Origin: Nautilus pompilius
Taxonomy: Eukaryota; Mollusca; Cephalopoda; Nautilida; Nautilidae
Length of the DNA: 64,000 nt
Assembly (NCBI GenBank): GCA_018389105.1
Contig: JACATO010000922.1
Span: forward strand, 124,001-188,000
Direction of reading: 5' to 3'
Position 1 is the stretch's first letter, and each line of letters begins with the position of its first letter. Both the position numbers and the translations under genes were made by a program. Shown here in pieces: positions 37,101 to 52,100 of the stretch. The notes under the pieces are model-generated. The model was not told the DNA's origin. It did no database searches and saw nothing but the letters and a program-made list of their open reading frames with translations.

Positions 37101-40100
37101 TGTGTTTAAAAACCTTAAAATCCATTTAAAAGTACCGTAAAAGTTATAAAAACATGCCTAGGGTGTATTTAAATAGGGTATTTCTATTTCGCGGATTTTC
37201 ACTTATCGGGGGTGGGTCTGGAACGTAACCCCTGCGATGGAGGAGGGACTACTGCATTTATATACACTGTTCCATCTAAGGAAATTCACATTTAATAAAC
37301 ACTGTCATCCTCTTGGTCCTCATTTACTATCCTCCCCATTCAACAACAGAACCTGAACCTATTTTAAAAAGTAATATTTCATTTTCTGAGCCCAAAATGG
37401 TGGAAAGTGTCTGTAAAAATATAATACATTCACCTTTCAAGATAGAAGGGTTTTATATATATATATATATATACAGTTGTCCACCGGTATTCGTGGGGGT
37501 TACGTTCCTAGAGCACCAGCGATGAGTGAAAAACCGCGAATATTGGATGTGGTCCATAAAAATGCCTATAAATGTCAAAATATAACGTAACATGTAATTA
37601 AAAAATATAAATAAATATATAATAATAATTTAATAAAAAATTCAACACTCAGAGAAACATTCGAGATAGCTACACGCGGTAAACTGGGATGATGCGGGGC
37701 TGCTGGGCTGCATCTGCCTGAGACAGCGCCTCGTGGGCAGACAGCACCTTGAGGGCAGCAGCCAATCAGCAGGAAGGAGAAATGAATAATGCTCTCGGAT
37801 TGGCTACTTTCAAACCTCCAGCCAATAGTGTTTATTTTATATTGATATTTTGCTGAATTTACGTTAGTATTTATATTACAAAATTAGTAAATTATATTGT
37901 TATTAATAATTTAGCATTAAAAAGCGTGAAAAAATATATATTGCCAAGAAAAAAGCCTTTAAAAAATTGCAGAAGATATTTGCGATTCCGCGAATATGCG
38001 GGGTTTCCATGAACAATTATTAGTTAGGTTCTAAGGAAAATTCCGTGAATAACCGGAGCCACGAATGCCGAACCGTGATTACTTGGGGATTGACTGTATA
38101 TATATTTCTTTTTAAATTTATTTATTTATACCAAACCTAAAAATACAAATGGTCATATAACTTTTAGCCTTATCTCTGCTCAAACATAGATCAACCAGAC
38201 TTCCTACAGCATGACCTATTACATACCCTGTCATCTGATCAGTAACCTTCTGTCTTTACAATAATTAATTTCCTGCACTCAGCCACCTCACTTTAAAATA
38301 AAAGGGAAAATATCTAATTTCTTGATAAACCTCACAAATTTTATGTCTCTGAGCTCTGTTTCCTCCTTGGAGGGAGCTGACTAGTTTGGTAACCCTAAAC
38401 ATCACAGCCACTCATTTACATATTTTCCACAAAATTCTTCTTGGTATATAATCAAGTGTAGGGCAAGAAATTCAATTCTATTTTCGTTTAGCAAACATAT
38501 ACACCATCTGTTGCCATGAATTAATGCTTTTGAAATTTGCCATTTTTAATGAAAGAAAATTTACATTGAAAGTATAATGTAATATATGAATATCAAAAAT
38601 GCAAATTAAACAAACCTATGCAACATGAATCAAACCAAAAGAAAGACCTTGGCATTTTTTCAGTACCTTTCAGCTAGTATGACGCTGGTTTGTGCAATGC
38701 CCATTTTTTAAACAACAGGTTGGTGGCTTCAGGCAAACTAGATTAGCTGTAAACACTTGATTCAGGAACAAAGAAATTTTTTTTTAAAGCCGCAAGAAAG
38801 GCTACGCAAATATCGTAGTACGTGAAAACTAGCAGGCAGCTGAAAATGACAACTGGACTGGCAATTCAAATTTTAAAAAAATGTATCGTCTAAAAGCTTG
38901 AATTCAAAAATTTATTTGCACTGATATTTGTTCAGACCTGGGAGTTGCAAGAAACTTGCTGAAACTAAGCTTGGTTGTATAGACAACTTGAAACCAGGAT
39001 CTAACATGTTTCAAGCAACCTGTCTCTTTATGATCAGTCTCAAACTCAAAAGCACTCATAATACTTTTTTGTTGAATTTATAAATATTTATTTATTTGTG
39101 CCTTGAGAGGTACTGCATGCTGACTTTTTAACTCAAAGTGGACAAGGCAGAACAATGCTAAAAATGTACTAACCGGAAAACCGAAATCTTGCTGGGGGAC
39201 TGTTTTTGGAACATTCTGAAAAGAAACCAAACAACAGGTTTCTTGCCTTTTTAATTAAAAAGTATGTTACCAACGAAAGCATGATTTTAGATTTTTAAAT
39301 ATTATAACAAGCTGCAATATGTGATACCACCTCACAATTTTTTATACATTTGTAACTGCCTTTTGTAGTAATATTAGTTTGCAGTATATGAAATGTGTTT
39401 CAGTAAGAAATTCAGCGTCACCACTTGTACATGTAGCATATTGAGGGTCATTATAATTGTGATTGATTTTGTAGTAATATTAGTTTTTAGTATATGTAAT
39501 GTACATTCCAGGCTATCCGCCACTTCAATCCTCAGAGCAAGTTAATCTTCTTTTTACATCTGCATATGGAAAATGTGCATAATCACCTGAGCACAGACAT
39601 TAACAGTTTACATTTCATTCACCCTGCAAGCTTGGATCTCACCCTATGAGTTTTCCCACACTGTCACAATTTGTGATTGGCCAAATCTGCACATACAAAT
39701 ACATGTTAGTGATAATAATTCACTACACACTTTTTTGGTGCAACAAACCTGCCAGTTTTTGTTCTACTTTTCTTTATTAGGAGGATACAGAAAGAACATA
39801 ATGCTATTAGAAAGCAATGAGGTAAAATGATATGTAGATTCTGGTTGTTTGGCCTTTGCTGTCCAGGAATACTTGTCATGCTCCTGTTCACCTTGTTCAT
39901 AACAATGATTCTAAACAATGGAAAACAGTAAATGTAATTCTGAAGCCTTCAGATATCCTAAAAGCTGAATGGGTGTACAGTAGTATTTTCTTTGCTTACT
40001 TATATCGCCATAACGTACAATAAAAAGGGTACCAGGCAAAGTTTTACTGTTAACTCCATAAATGATTTTAAAAACAAAGACAAATAGGAAGAAATTCTTT

Positions 40101-43100
40101 TTTTCCTTTGCAAAGGCTGCATTTAAACCTCCATCATTGTTGTCCAACTGGTAGCTGATTATGAGAGCTTCAAAAACAGTTTACACCTCACACATAACTT
40201 TACAAAAAAAGATTTATTTCTTCCCCTAACACAGCTTCCAATTTACCATTTTAAAAAGTAAGCACAAAAGCAGTTTGTATGATGAAAGATGCCTTGGCAA
40301 ACCCTGTCCTGAATTTCAAGGTTGGAGAACATCTCACAGCAGTGAGCTAGAAGGGGAAATTATGGGTGTCAGCCTTCAAGTAAGTTACCTGGGTAGAGCT
40401 GGGTGCTCTGAATGTGGACAAGGTGCCAGCCAGTCGGGATGTTAAACCACTGGACCACCATGGCTGAGGACCTGAGTTTTAATCCTGGTTGGGATCAGCT
40501 CAGTTTGGTGCACATATCTCCCTAACATAATTTCTTTTTTGCCCTTCTTCATCAGGCAGCCACATGGGTTTCTTCCTACAAATGAAAAGTTCTAGTAGGG
40601 TTTTCCAGATCCAGGCACCAGAGCACCAGCTGCTCATGAAAGACTTAAATAATGAAAATCATGACTAAAGGATTCCCACGAACAACAGACTTACCTCCTC
40701 TTGCTTTGCTTTCTTTTGCCTCACTTCTTCTTCATATTCAAGTTGAATCTTCCTCCGTTGGTCTTCCAACCGTTTATTTTCTCGTTCCTCTTCTAGCAGT
40801 CTCTTTTCCTCCTCTTCTTGCTTCTGTTTTCTTTTCTGCTGAATCTGGAATTTAAAATCTGCCATGAATCCAAACAGGAAAGATCATTATTAAGTTTAAA
40901 CAATCATACCAAATATTGATTTCAGCAAACTTTGTGAAATTAGCACTGAAAATCTTACCTGCACTTTATTTATGTTACTTGCATAATAAATATACTCTAG
41001 GAAAACAACAGAATTCCCTCTCACCTGTCCTACTCCCAGTATACTACAGTCTCTCACCTGTCGCTCTAATTCTTCTTTGTATCGGTCAGCAACAGACTTT
41101 TCTTCATACGTCTACAATTCAGAGAAAGTACAAATGTGAAATTCAGAGTAAAATTTATGCATTAATAGTGAAGTAACATTTCCATATATATAAGTCATCT
41201 GGAGAACTACTGAAGAGGTAAGCTAGAGAAACACATTGCTTCACTATAGCTTTGTGTTAAGTATTCTGGATTAAAAGATCAGTTTCTTACATGAAGCCAG
41301 AATTTGTATTCAGGTTATTGGCAGCTTACCTTAAATGTATTTGAAGACATTAAAATGGTTATTTTGGTTGGAAAACATGGAGTGTAGACAGATTGACTGT
41401 TTACTTTGTGTTAACTGATTTTTTGTAGTGATATTACTGTTATTGGAAGAATTTTAGAAAGTGTGAAATAAGTAAAGCACAAAACCTAATATTTATAATG
41501 ATAATAAAGACAAAGTTTAAATGTCAAAAGAAATTTGAGAATTAATGGATTCTTGCAGAGTAGATGTACTGTAAGTATAATGTTATCTACATTATGTACG
41601 TCATCCTCTACTGAATGACAAAGATCCTGGACTTATTAAGTGACTTTAATTTTTCTCATTGTCTGCACACAATCCTGTTTGTACATGTGGAGAAAACGCA
41701 TATGCAAATCACAAAAAGTCTGTCCCATACTTTTGGTTGGCCAAAAATACCATGTCCTCCACGAGCATAAGTTGGTTCTCCAGAATAAGTGGTCTGCTGA
41801 GGTGGCGGGTGCCTAGTCAAAAGATGATCTGGAGATGGAGAGGATTTACTAGAAAATGGGTCACTGTTTTCCTTGTGCATGTGCCTAAGATCAGCTAAAA
41901 AGACAAACAGAGTAATACCAACAGGGTATCAAAAGAAATTCAAACACCCAAAAGAAACATAAATTCTAGTTAAAATAGCCACAACAACAAATGGTTAAAG
42001 GGGTGATGAGCTGTGTAAAATATGGTCAAGGATAAAGCACCAACATTTGTAATATCTCAGCTGGTTTTACATAATGATGTATTTATATAGTTTTACATGT
42101 TCTCCTAGTTTTACCTTGACTACATATTTTCTGCTGTACTTCCAGTTCCAATTTGTCATATGTAACATGATCAATATCAGATACTGCACAGATCATAAAA
42201 TGGCTTCTAAAAGCAACTGAAATCTATCTTTTTTTAGTTAATACAATCTTGATTAATTAACAGTTGAAGCAATGCAATTTCACTTTTAACATTTTTGTTA
42301 ATTCTTCTTAAAACATTAAACTTGATGATTACTGTTTCAACAGTGTCATAATTTTGGTAACAGTTTATGTATGTGTCAGGTTGGCAAGACTCTTCCAAAC
42401 CAGCTGAGCTCATTACAGAAACTATAATGAAACAGATTTATCAGAGAGAAGAAAAAAGAGATCAGACGTCTATGTTCCAGTTGCTGCACTGCTAAAAAAA
42501 AGATGCTAGATACCGACTCATGTCCGTACTTATCAGGTTTCCTTTGTTGTCCTTCAGTGGGGCTCCCCCACCTCCTCGACCAAATGGGTTGTAATTCTTG
42601 ATCTCTTCTTCTATTTTCCTGTTGTACCTGTAAAACGTGAGAGAAACAGTGAAATTTGTGAACCTTACCTCCTATCTAGCGTATATTGCTGATATTCAAA
42701 TATACCAACAGAAATAATGTCTGCTTATCCACATGCTGCTACCTAACTACCTACCAAGCAGTTTGACAGTCTACTGTAAAGTTACAAGCATCTGAAAAAA
42801 TATTATTACCTAAGAACAAACATTTCCTACAAAAACCATAAAGAGAAACAACTCACCTTTCTTCTTCCTCCTTTTCTTTAAGCTTTTTTAACTGCTTGAG
42901 TTTTATCTGCGAAATAAATGATGATGCTAATGTTGTAGGGCTACTGAAGATGGTTGAGAGTAACCACAACAGCAGCAAACTCTGATTATCAGTTAAGTAC
43001 AGTATTGGAAAGCATCATGGAAACAAGTTGCAAATGTGAAAATCTAAAGGAAATTTTTAAAAATCCTTTCTTGTAAATTTAGTTTCTTTAATTGACAAAA

Positions 43101-46100
43101 TTATACCAGAAAGAAACAAAAATAAGGTCAAAGAATCAGTATTTTGTGTGAAACCACTTTAGCTTGTACTGAACCATGATGTCATGCTAGAATAAAAGCT
43201 GTTGATGCAAGATTTAAGAAATATCTTGCCAAAGGTCCTGAATGACTTCCCATTAGTCAGCTCTGGTTATTGTTTAATCTTTTATATTGATATAATTCCA
43301 TACAACTGAATGACATGCACACCAGGACTCCATCTGGGTGAAGTGGTATTTTCATTCCATTAGTCTCTTTGCTAATCAATGACTTGTTAAAAAAAATGAA
43401 ACTTCTCCAAATAGCTGACCTATGATATTGCATGATGCATAGGATTAGATTCAGCAAGTAACACTTAAAATGCTGTCAATCTTGTTAATATCCCCAACCC
43501 TTCCTGAGGAGGTACAAACCCCAGACTTGAATCAATCCACTTTCATGCTTCACAGGTGATGATGTGCATTAACTTCTATACCTTTCTCCTATGCATTGTC
43601 AAAAAAAAAAACTGATGCTCGTTGTTTCCAAATAACTAATATTTGGATTCATCAATAAAATGAACTTGTTTCCTTGATCTTTGTCCCACTTTTTACATTC
43701 TCTGGCCTATGTCAGCCTTTTAATTTCTTTTTCTTTCCTTGGAAATGGTTTTCAAACTGCAACAACTGCATTTATCTTGTGCTAATTTATCTCTTGCTGT
43801 TACTGGCATAGTAAATACACTTGTATTTACATCATGATTTGCAGGATCTTCACTTGATCATTATCTGTCATGCAAGATCATAATCTTATATGATTACCAT
43901 CAGTTTGGGATAGCTTAAAATTTTTTATCCTGCCTTTTCTGTTGTTACCATTTCCAGTTTCAAAAAATCTCTTCATATTCTTGTTTGCAGCACTCAACAA
44001 AACATTGTGTTTAGTTACAATCTGCACCATGGAACATTCCTACACAAGTAGGAACAGCCATTTCTATGTTTATTTGAGGTATTTATTTTCTGGGAACTAA
44101 TATCTGCATTCAACAAATCATTCATAAAAAGAAAACCATTAGTAAGAGCTGTAATGAGATTGGTTCCTTAAAGATTATCAAAGAACCAATCAGGTTATAG
44201 GTTATGATGGTGCACATAATTAAACAATGTACAGAAGATATGCATATATTTCAGTTCACTAATTCCTTATTATTTGATGTTTGTACCCTATTTTTCTGCT
44301 GTTTCCATATTTGATTCCAATACTGTATACAGGTTATTCAAAAAGAATGAACCGATTTCATGACGCATTACTTCAGTTCTCAAGCATCGTCATGGAATGA
44401 GTCAGTGACCATTTGAAAGAGGAGTTTTCTAAGTTTTGATTGGCTGCCACAGGGCGCTGTAGTTGTGTTGTTCCTCCAGCAACATTCAGTTGTTTGTTTA
44501 CCCTCAGAATGGCGAGTCCTCAGCAAAAGACGTTCTGCGTTCTCGAGTTTGCGAAAACAAAATCGGTTGTCACGGTGCAGCATGATTTTTTCTTATGGGG
44601 ATATGTAAAAGATCGTGTTTATGATCCACCGCTACCCACTAACCTCGATGACCTTAAACATCGAATAACAACAGCGATCAACTCAGTGGATCGTGATATG
44701 CTGATACGCGTCTGAGAGGAATTCTCTTATCGCATTGATGTTGCCCGTGCTGCAGATGGTGGCCACATTGAACATTTGTAAGACAGGAAATAAAACTTGA
44801 TTGTGAGTAGAATACTTGTGACTTAGCTGGAGTTTTCTATTGCTTTTCCTTATTAAAATATTGCAAAATGAAATCGGTTCATTCTTTTTGAATAACTCTG
44901 TATATTTAGCACAATCCTAAGTAATTTTCATAAAAAGTTTGAAAATTAAAAACAAAATGGCAGACAATATAAATAGGCAGGTAAAGCAAGAAATCCATGA
45001 ATTGATCAATAAGCAAGATAAACATGATGGCTAGAAATTACTGATCTTATAATAACAATAACGATAAATCCAAATGTATACTCCAATAGTTTGGAACCCA
45101 AAAACAACAGCATATATTATATATCCATCTTCAACTGTCGTGACAAAGTCAATCTCTCATTGATTCGAGTGGTGAATTAATTTGAAAGGAATGTCATCCT
45201 TGGAGCACATCTTCTGGGCCCTAAATTTGTCAGGACCTCAGAATGAAAGGAAATCCTTTGTTTGCATTAATTGATCCAGAGAAAGAGAGATTGTTAAAAA
45301 TTGGCTACCATTTAATTTCCTGTGCTGCTTGCCATCTTAGGTAAGGAGACATTTACAAGAAATTGTAAATTCACTGGCTCTTACCTGTTCATTCAGTTCA
45401 GCCTGGTAGGTTTGAGAGACAAGATGGGACTTCTTTGCCTGGTGGTCATTACTCCCTAATGGTAAGACAGAGGAGGCCTGCATCTGTTGGGTTCTGCCAG
45501 CCTGATTCCTACAAAACAGAAGCTATGCTGTGGTATCAATGTAAACTATTTTTTTGGATCACATCTATCAAAAATATGACTTTTTAGTTGTGTTTAATAA
45601 AACTAATGGATTAAACAACAGTAAATAGAAACTGTACTGAGAGTTCCAAGATCATCTTGTATCAAATACTAGTAATAAAACATAATCGCAAGTGAATACC
45701 AAGACTTAAAACTAAATGAAAGATGTTAACTAATTTTCAAAGATGGATGATGTACAGATAATAGTAATTAATGTGTAGGGGTTCAGGGAACCAATTTGAA
45801 GTGCTACACATATAATAATAATATACTGTATTTAAAAGTTAAATAATCATTAAGAATTCATGAGAGTGAATAAAACCTGGAACATTTAAAAGATTAAAAA
45901 ATAAAAACTTAAGAAGCTTTCTTGCTTACCTCAATTTATAAACCATTTTAAAATAATCAACCATGTTTTACATAAATAATTAGTAGTACAATGGTGCCAC
46001 CAATTCATCCCTCATTCTCTCATTATGACTTTGTTGAAGCCCAAGCTGAGATAAGCATATTTTTTAACTCTAGGTTATGTTCCCTTCCTGGTGATCCAGG

Positions 46101-49100
46101 GTTAGAGAAGCTCAGTAAGAACAGACTTTGCACTAATTTTTATAGTATGGATACTGATGATAATATGTTGCCTTAGCACAATACAAGTCATTTTGGTTCA
46201 GCTGCAGTACCGCATATCCAGGGATGTTGTCACTTGATTGCTTGAAAGATAGTGATTTCTTGTCTTGTGGAAAATGTTCCAACATGGAACAATAAACAGA
46301 CTCCAAGCCAACTGACAGATATAGCGAGAACTATAAACGATGGCTTTGTGTATCCTTTGAAGAAAGTCGTACAAACAGTCGACGTTAACAAACCAGAAAG
46401 ATTTATGAAAGCTGAAATAGAAAGTCATTTCAAAGCAGCTTGTAGTATGCCAACCCATCATGAAACACTACCTTTACATTAAATTATGACTTACCATTTG
46501 GTATCTGGAAAAATTCTGTCTGTTGCTTCATCTATAGATAGTTGGTGATCATCTAAAATAAAACAGATTTTTAAAAAAATAAAGATATTGTTTCCTAGAA
46601 TGATGCCACATAATTAACAACTGTATTAAAGATTGCGGAAATAGCAAAGGAAAAAAAAAAACACAAACATATTTTGTTTGTACACAAATATAGGAGTTAT
46701 GTGATGTTAAATATAATGATCAGTGAAACAGTAGATGTCCAAACCCTGAGTCCAACTCCAAATGCTGTTCACTATCATAAATACAGTGGCATCAACATAC
46801 CTTAGATATCTCATAAACCTTCACTGTAATATAATAATTCTACCAAGTATTCTACAGTTTGTGAGAGATGAAAAGTAATCTTTCCTATGTTCCCTCCAGC
46901 AGTACTTACCAGTGACTGGCAGATCCAATGGATTTCTCAGGCCATAATACTCATATGCTTTGTCCACACTGCTCATACCAAACTGACTGTCCAAAAACTT
47001 ACTGGATTATATTTAAAAGAAAATGAATTAAAAAAACAAATAAATATTCAAGGTGGAAAGAAACTCAGATCAGCTTTGTGTGGAAACCAGTCTCTTAAAA
47101 CAGGTAGTCTCTCATAAGAGGTTTTACTTTACTACAAAACCCAAGTATAAAAGAGTATAATAATACCAGTATGAATTTTATGTATTAACTAATCTAAATA
47201 CAGTAAAGTCTCACTTAACATGAATTCACTTTACACAATTTACAAAGTAAGGAATAAAATTCACTTTACACGGCGATGTTTCATTATAACATGGTCCTGC
47301 TGTGAGACAAAATAGTCTGCGAGAGGGACGGTGTTTGATATTCTTCTGCAATAGCTAGCGAGCCATCACTTACCAAATTGTGTTTTTATCCCTTAATAAC
47401 AATGGGCCAAAAAATAAAGCAAGGATATTAGTGCTTCAGCAACGAAAATGAAACAAAAAAGTCACTCTCTGGAAGTAAAATTAAAAGTCATCAAGTGATT
47501 TGAGAAAGGAGAGAGACTAATGGGTGTTTCATGAGCGATGGGGCAGAACGAAGCAACATGCTGGACTATCCGTTCAAATGTGGATAAGATAAAAGCAAGT
47601 GGTCTGCATGCTACATCAGTGAGTGTCACCAAAGTCAGTCGTGGTGGGCCTGCTGACATTATGGAAAGGATGGAATGGCTTTTGGGTACCTGGATTGAGC
47701 ACCAAATGAAGCAAAACATTCCATTAAGTCTGCATGTTATAAAGTGCAAAGCATTGAGTTTGCATCAATCATTAAAGAAGAAAGTAAAAGTGATGTGAAA
47801 CCTTTTCACGAGAGTCAGGGATGGTTTTTCTGTTTTAAGAAGTGGTTTAATCTAAACAACATAAAAGTGACAGGAAAAACGGCCATGGCCGATAAAAATG
47901 CAGCTGAAAGTTTCCGTAGTTTGCTGGTACAAATTATAGCTGATGGTGGTTATAGGCCATAGCAGGTGGTCAATGTAGATGAAACAGGATTATATTGGAA
48001 GATGCCAAACAGAACTTATATTTCCCAAGATCCAAGATGAAAAAAATGCCCTCGGTTTTAAAGCCAAGAAAGATCGGTGCACTCTTCTATTAGGAGGCAA
48101 TGCACAAGGAGACTTAAAACTTAAACCCTTAATGGTGTATCATGTGTTGACCCCTAGAACTTTGAAAGGGTGTTCAAAGGAAATCTTGCTGTTTATTGGC
48201 ATTCTAAAAAAAGGGGTTGGATCACATTCTGCATTTTCATGGAACATTTTAAAGTTTACTTAAATAAAGAAATGAAAAATTATTGTGAACAAGAAAATAT
48301 GGTATTCATCAGAAAATATCAAAGTCCTATTCTTGCCCCCAAATACAACCCTGTTAATCCAGTCTATGGATCAAGGTGCCATTGCAGCTTTTAAAGCTCA
48401 TTATTTATGCTGCACTTTAGACAAGTTAATTCATGACACTGACGGTGAGGGAAAACCAACAATAAAACAGTCTTGGCAAAATTTTAATATAAAAAAACAC
48501 AATCGGCATTATTAGTGAGGCCTGGTGAGGTGTGAAACCATGTATGAACAGTGTGTGGCATAAATTACAGCCAGAATGTCTAAACGAGTTTAAATGGTTC
48601 AAGGTCAATAAAAACGTTTCCAAGGTTAAGGCTGCAATTGTTTTTTTAGCCAAAAAAGCAGTCTTTAATGAGGTAGAAGAGGAAGATGTGTCAGAGTTAC
48701 TAGACATGGATAGAGAATAACTTATGCAACCAGAAGACAATAAAGCTGACAGCATTGCTGAAACCAAAGAACCCACTCGCATATTAACGACCAAGAGATT
48801 ATCCAAAGCATTTAGTTTATTGGATGAAGTTGATTCAGATCGCCAGCAAAGTGCCGGTGTAGCTAAATCCCTTGACCGTGCTGTCTTTTGTTATCACCAA
48901 CTTTATAAAGAAAAGATGTTGAAGTCTAAGCAGTTATCGATTGAACATTTTATAAAAAAACGAGAAATTCCTCAATTTGCTATTCCTTCAGCCTCAATGG
49001 TAGTGGCAGACAAAGATGATATTGATGACCCAGTCAATGTTGATGATGATGAGTAGCAGCTGTGTACCCCCTGACTTTCACCCAACAACACAGAAGTGGA

Positions 49101-52100
49101 AACTTAATGGATTTACACTAAATTTTAAAAAATTTGTTTTTATTTTATCTTTAAAACATGATACATTGTACATTCATAATACTTAATTGTTTTGTTACTC
49201 TTCATCTCCTTCTCTCCTGCAAACATCCCCATTTAATTACATGTATTATTATGGGAAATTACCTTTCACATAATACAATTTCACTTAAAACAGTGTTTTT
49301 CAGGAACACATTAATCGTGTTAAGTGAATCTTTACTTTATTTAATTAATTACAAAATGTATCATAATTTAAAAGAGTAATTATTTGTTTTTTTTCCCTTT
49401 TTAAATTTTGACATTTTAACCAAGAAAACTGATAAACAATATTACTTTTCTTTGCAAAAAATCCCTTAAATTAAAAAGATACTAACTCTAACTGTGAAGT
49501 ATAATACATATATAGTTGTGAGCCATCACTAGTAATATCTGTCATTGAAATTTCTTAGACATTAGTGCTGTACCATAACCTACCATGTTTACAGGTTATA
49601 CATCTTGAGACATCTCCTTCAAAGCTGAAGTATAGTGATCTCCTACCCCAAGTGCCATATTTACCTGATTGTTAACCCCAGCATTTGAAGATGCAAAACT
49701 TATTTAGAGAGGGTTTTACTTTCTAAGACCTAACAATTCCATTAGATAACTTCCCCAGAGTCCCTCTTCTCAACAAGTTTTGGTTTGCATTGTATAAACA
49801 AAAACATTGCCTTAAGGGTGACCTGAAACAGCTGATCATGCAATGTAGAACGCTACAAGGCTGGTTTTAGCACAGAATCCCCAAGATACCCTGCTGTCCC
49901 CACAACACATGTCCACACCCATAAATAAGCTCACAGTCACCTTGAAATAGCAAAAGGACAAACGATGCATAATGACAACATTTCAAAAGGAGCAGGTATT
50001 GAACTAAGGAAAATAAAACATGGATATGGCACTGCAGGTACATACGATGGTTTGTATTCCAAGTCTGGTGGTGGTACTAATGCCAACCTTGGACGGTCAA
50101 ACCTGGCTGGAAGGTTCGAGCCATCTTTAAGATCAGTCCAAGCCTTTTCCAGCAAATTTCCAGCCTCACTTCTATAAGAATTTTGTGCACTTCGATGGTA
50201 CTGAGTGCCCAGAGATGGTCTGTGAGATAGACAAGAACAAACATTGGTTTATGGCTGCAGACAGATTTCAATTCTGTCTATTCTAAAGTTAAAATATTCA
50301 TTTCAAATATTGTTAATATTATTTTATTTATTAGTAACTTTTAAAGTTCTAATTAAGAAAAAACACCCCTCCCCCAAAGCAATACATTTTACAATGACTG
50401 CAAAATGCAAAAAGATGTTTATAATAATCTACCTTATGTTAATCAAACAAAAACTGTCACACAAAAACAGGAAGTCAACATTAACAGTTTATGCACAAAG
50501 GAAAGTCCTTCACAGTAGTAATATATATCATGGCAGGAATAAACAGTGAATCATACAGTAGGCTCCAAAATTATTGAGAAAAGTGGTTTTTTTTTATGTC
50601 TCACAGAATCACAAATAATATGATGTTCAACTTGCTGAAGTGTAAAATGCCATTTTATATATTATACAGTAGTTAATATAACAAAATCTGAAGGAAATAG
50701 CATTAAAATTCATTAAATATAGGCAATTCATACTTTGTGCAAGTTTTCATTAAAGATATTCCAAGATAATCAGTCATCTTCACTGTTTCATCCAGACAGT
50801 TGTTGATTTCAGAATAATCTTTTAGCTACATCATTTAATATTCATGAATATGTCAGGCCATAATCACCTGATTGGTGGGTAGTATGAAACTACTTTATGA
50901 AATTCCTATAAAATGTATCAATATGATTGGCTTGAGAAAAAGATGGTCAAGCAGTCTGAAGTGAACTGCATTAATAACAATGAGAAATGAGAACTAGACC
51001 ATCAGATACATTGCCAAGAAACTGGAGGTGTCACACAATGCAGTGAGTTCAATTTTAAAGAAACAGACCCTGGCAGTTCTTCCAATAAAATAGGGTGTGG
51101 CTGCAAGAAAGTAACTGTTGTCAGAACACTTCACAACTGACACACTGACATCTGACTGCCCCAGAGAGAGAGATATCAAAATTTAACTTCCACAACTAGG
51201 TCTGTTTGGTCAAAGTCAACAGTCAGACAGTGCCTAAAAGATGCTGGTATCAAAGGTTGTACAGTTCAGAAACCACTGCATCACCAATAAAACAAGGCAT
51301 AAGCAAAAGGACATGTTCAGCACAACAATGGTAGAGAATCTCATAGATTGGTGAATCAAAATTTGAAATTTCTGGTAGTAAGCATCCAATGTATGTCAGT
51401 CACAAATCACACAATAAATCTGTTGGTAGCTGTGCTGTACCAACAGTGGTATTCAGCTTTTGATGAACTTATTCCAGTCAAAAGTACATTGAAGAAAGAG
51501 GAATATCATCAAAATCTTCAGACTAATGAGATGCCATCTGGGGAATGGCTGTTTGGATGTGGAATCATTTTCCAACAAGACATTAATAATAATAAATGCA
51601 TGTCCAAGCTCTACAAAGAATATCTGGACTATTTGAAGGCTTCTAGAGTTTGTGATATCATGATCTGGCCAGCACAAGACCTTAGATTTGTCACAAACTA
51701 AACTGCTGTGAAATTAAATGAATAGGAAGATTAAACCCAGGCACCCAACAAATGTTACACAGCTAAGGCAGTATTTGCAAGAAGAATGGAGAAACATTTC
51801 AACTGTTTACTCACAAAAACTGTTGAATTGAACACCCATAGTATGCAAAGTATTAATTAAGAAAAATGTGAGTCATTTCAATGAAAGCAGTTTGGCCATT
51901 AACAGCACCAAGGATGTTACTCCACTGTATGTTGAGGCTTTTCTGTTTAAGTATGTTTATTACTAATAATGTGGGAAAAAACTGAAATAAAGCTCTTAGT
52001 TCACTTTCCTGGTTTCCTTCCAATCTAAACACGTAATAACACCAAACTCTTATGTGCTCTGTGTACTTCATTTATTGTCTTTTTGAATTGGAATCATCCC

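Noticed and set aside
40845-40865. Longer start of CSPP1 exon 14 (ADFKFQ reading)
   Set aside because: An acceptor at GGCAG further upstream would need another phase from exon 13; TTCCAG at 40845 fits exactly, although the extra residues look similar to the human FLRFQ.
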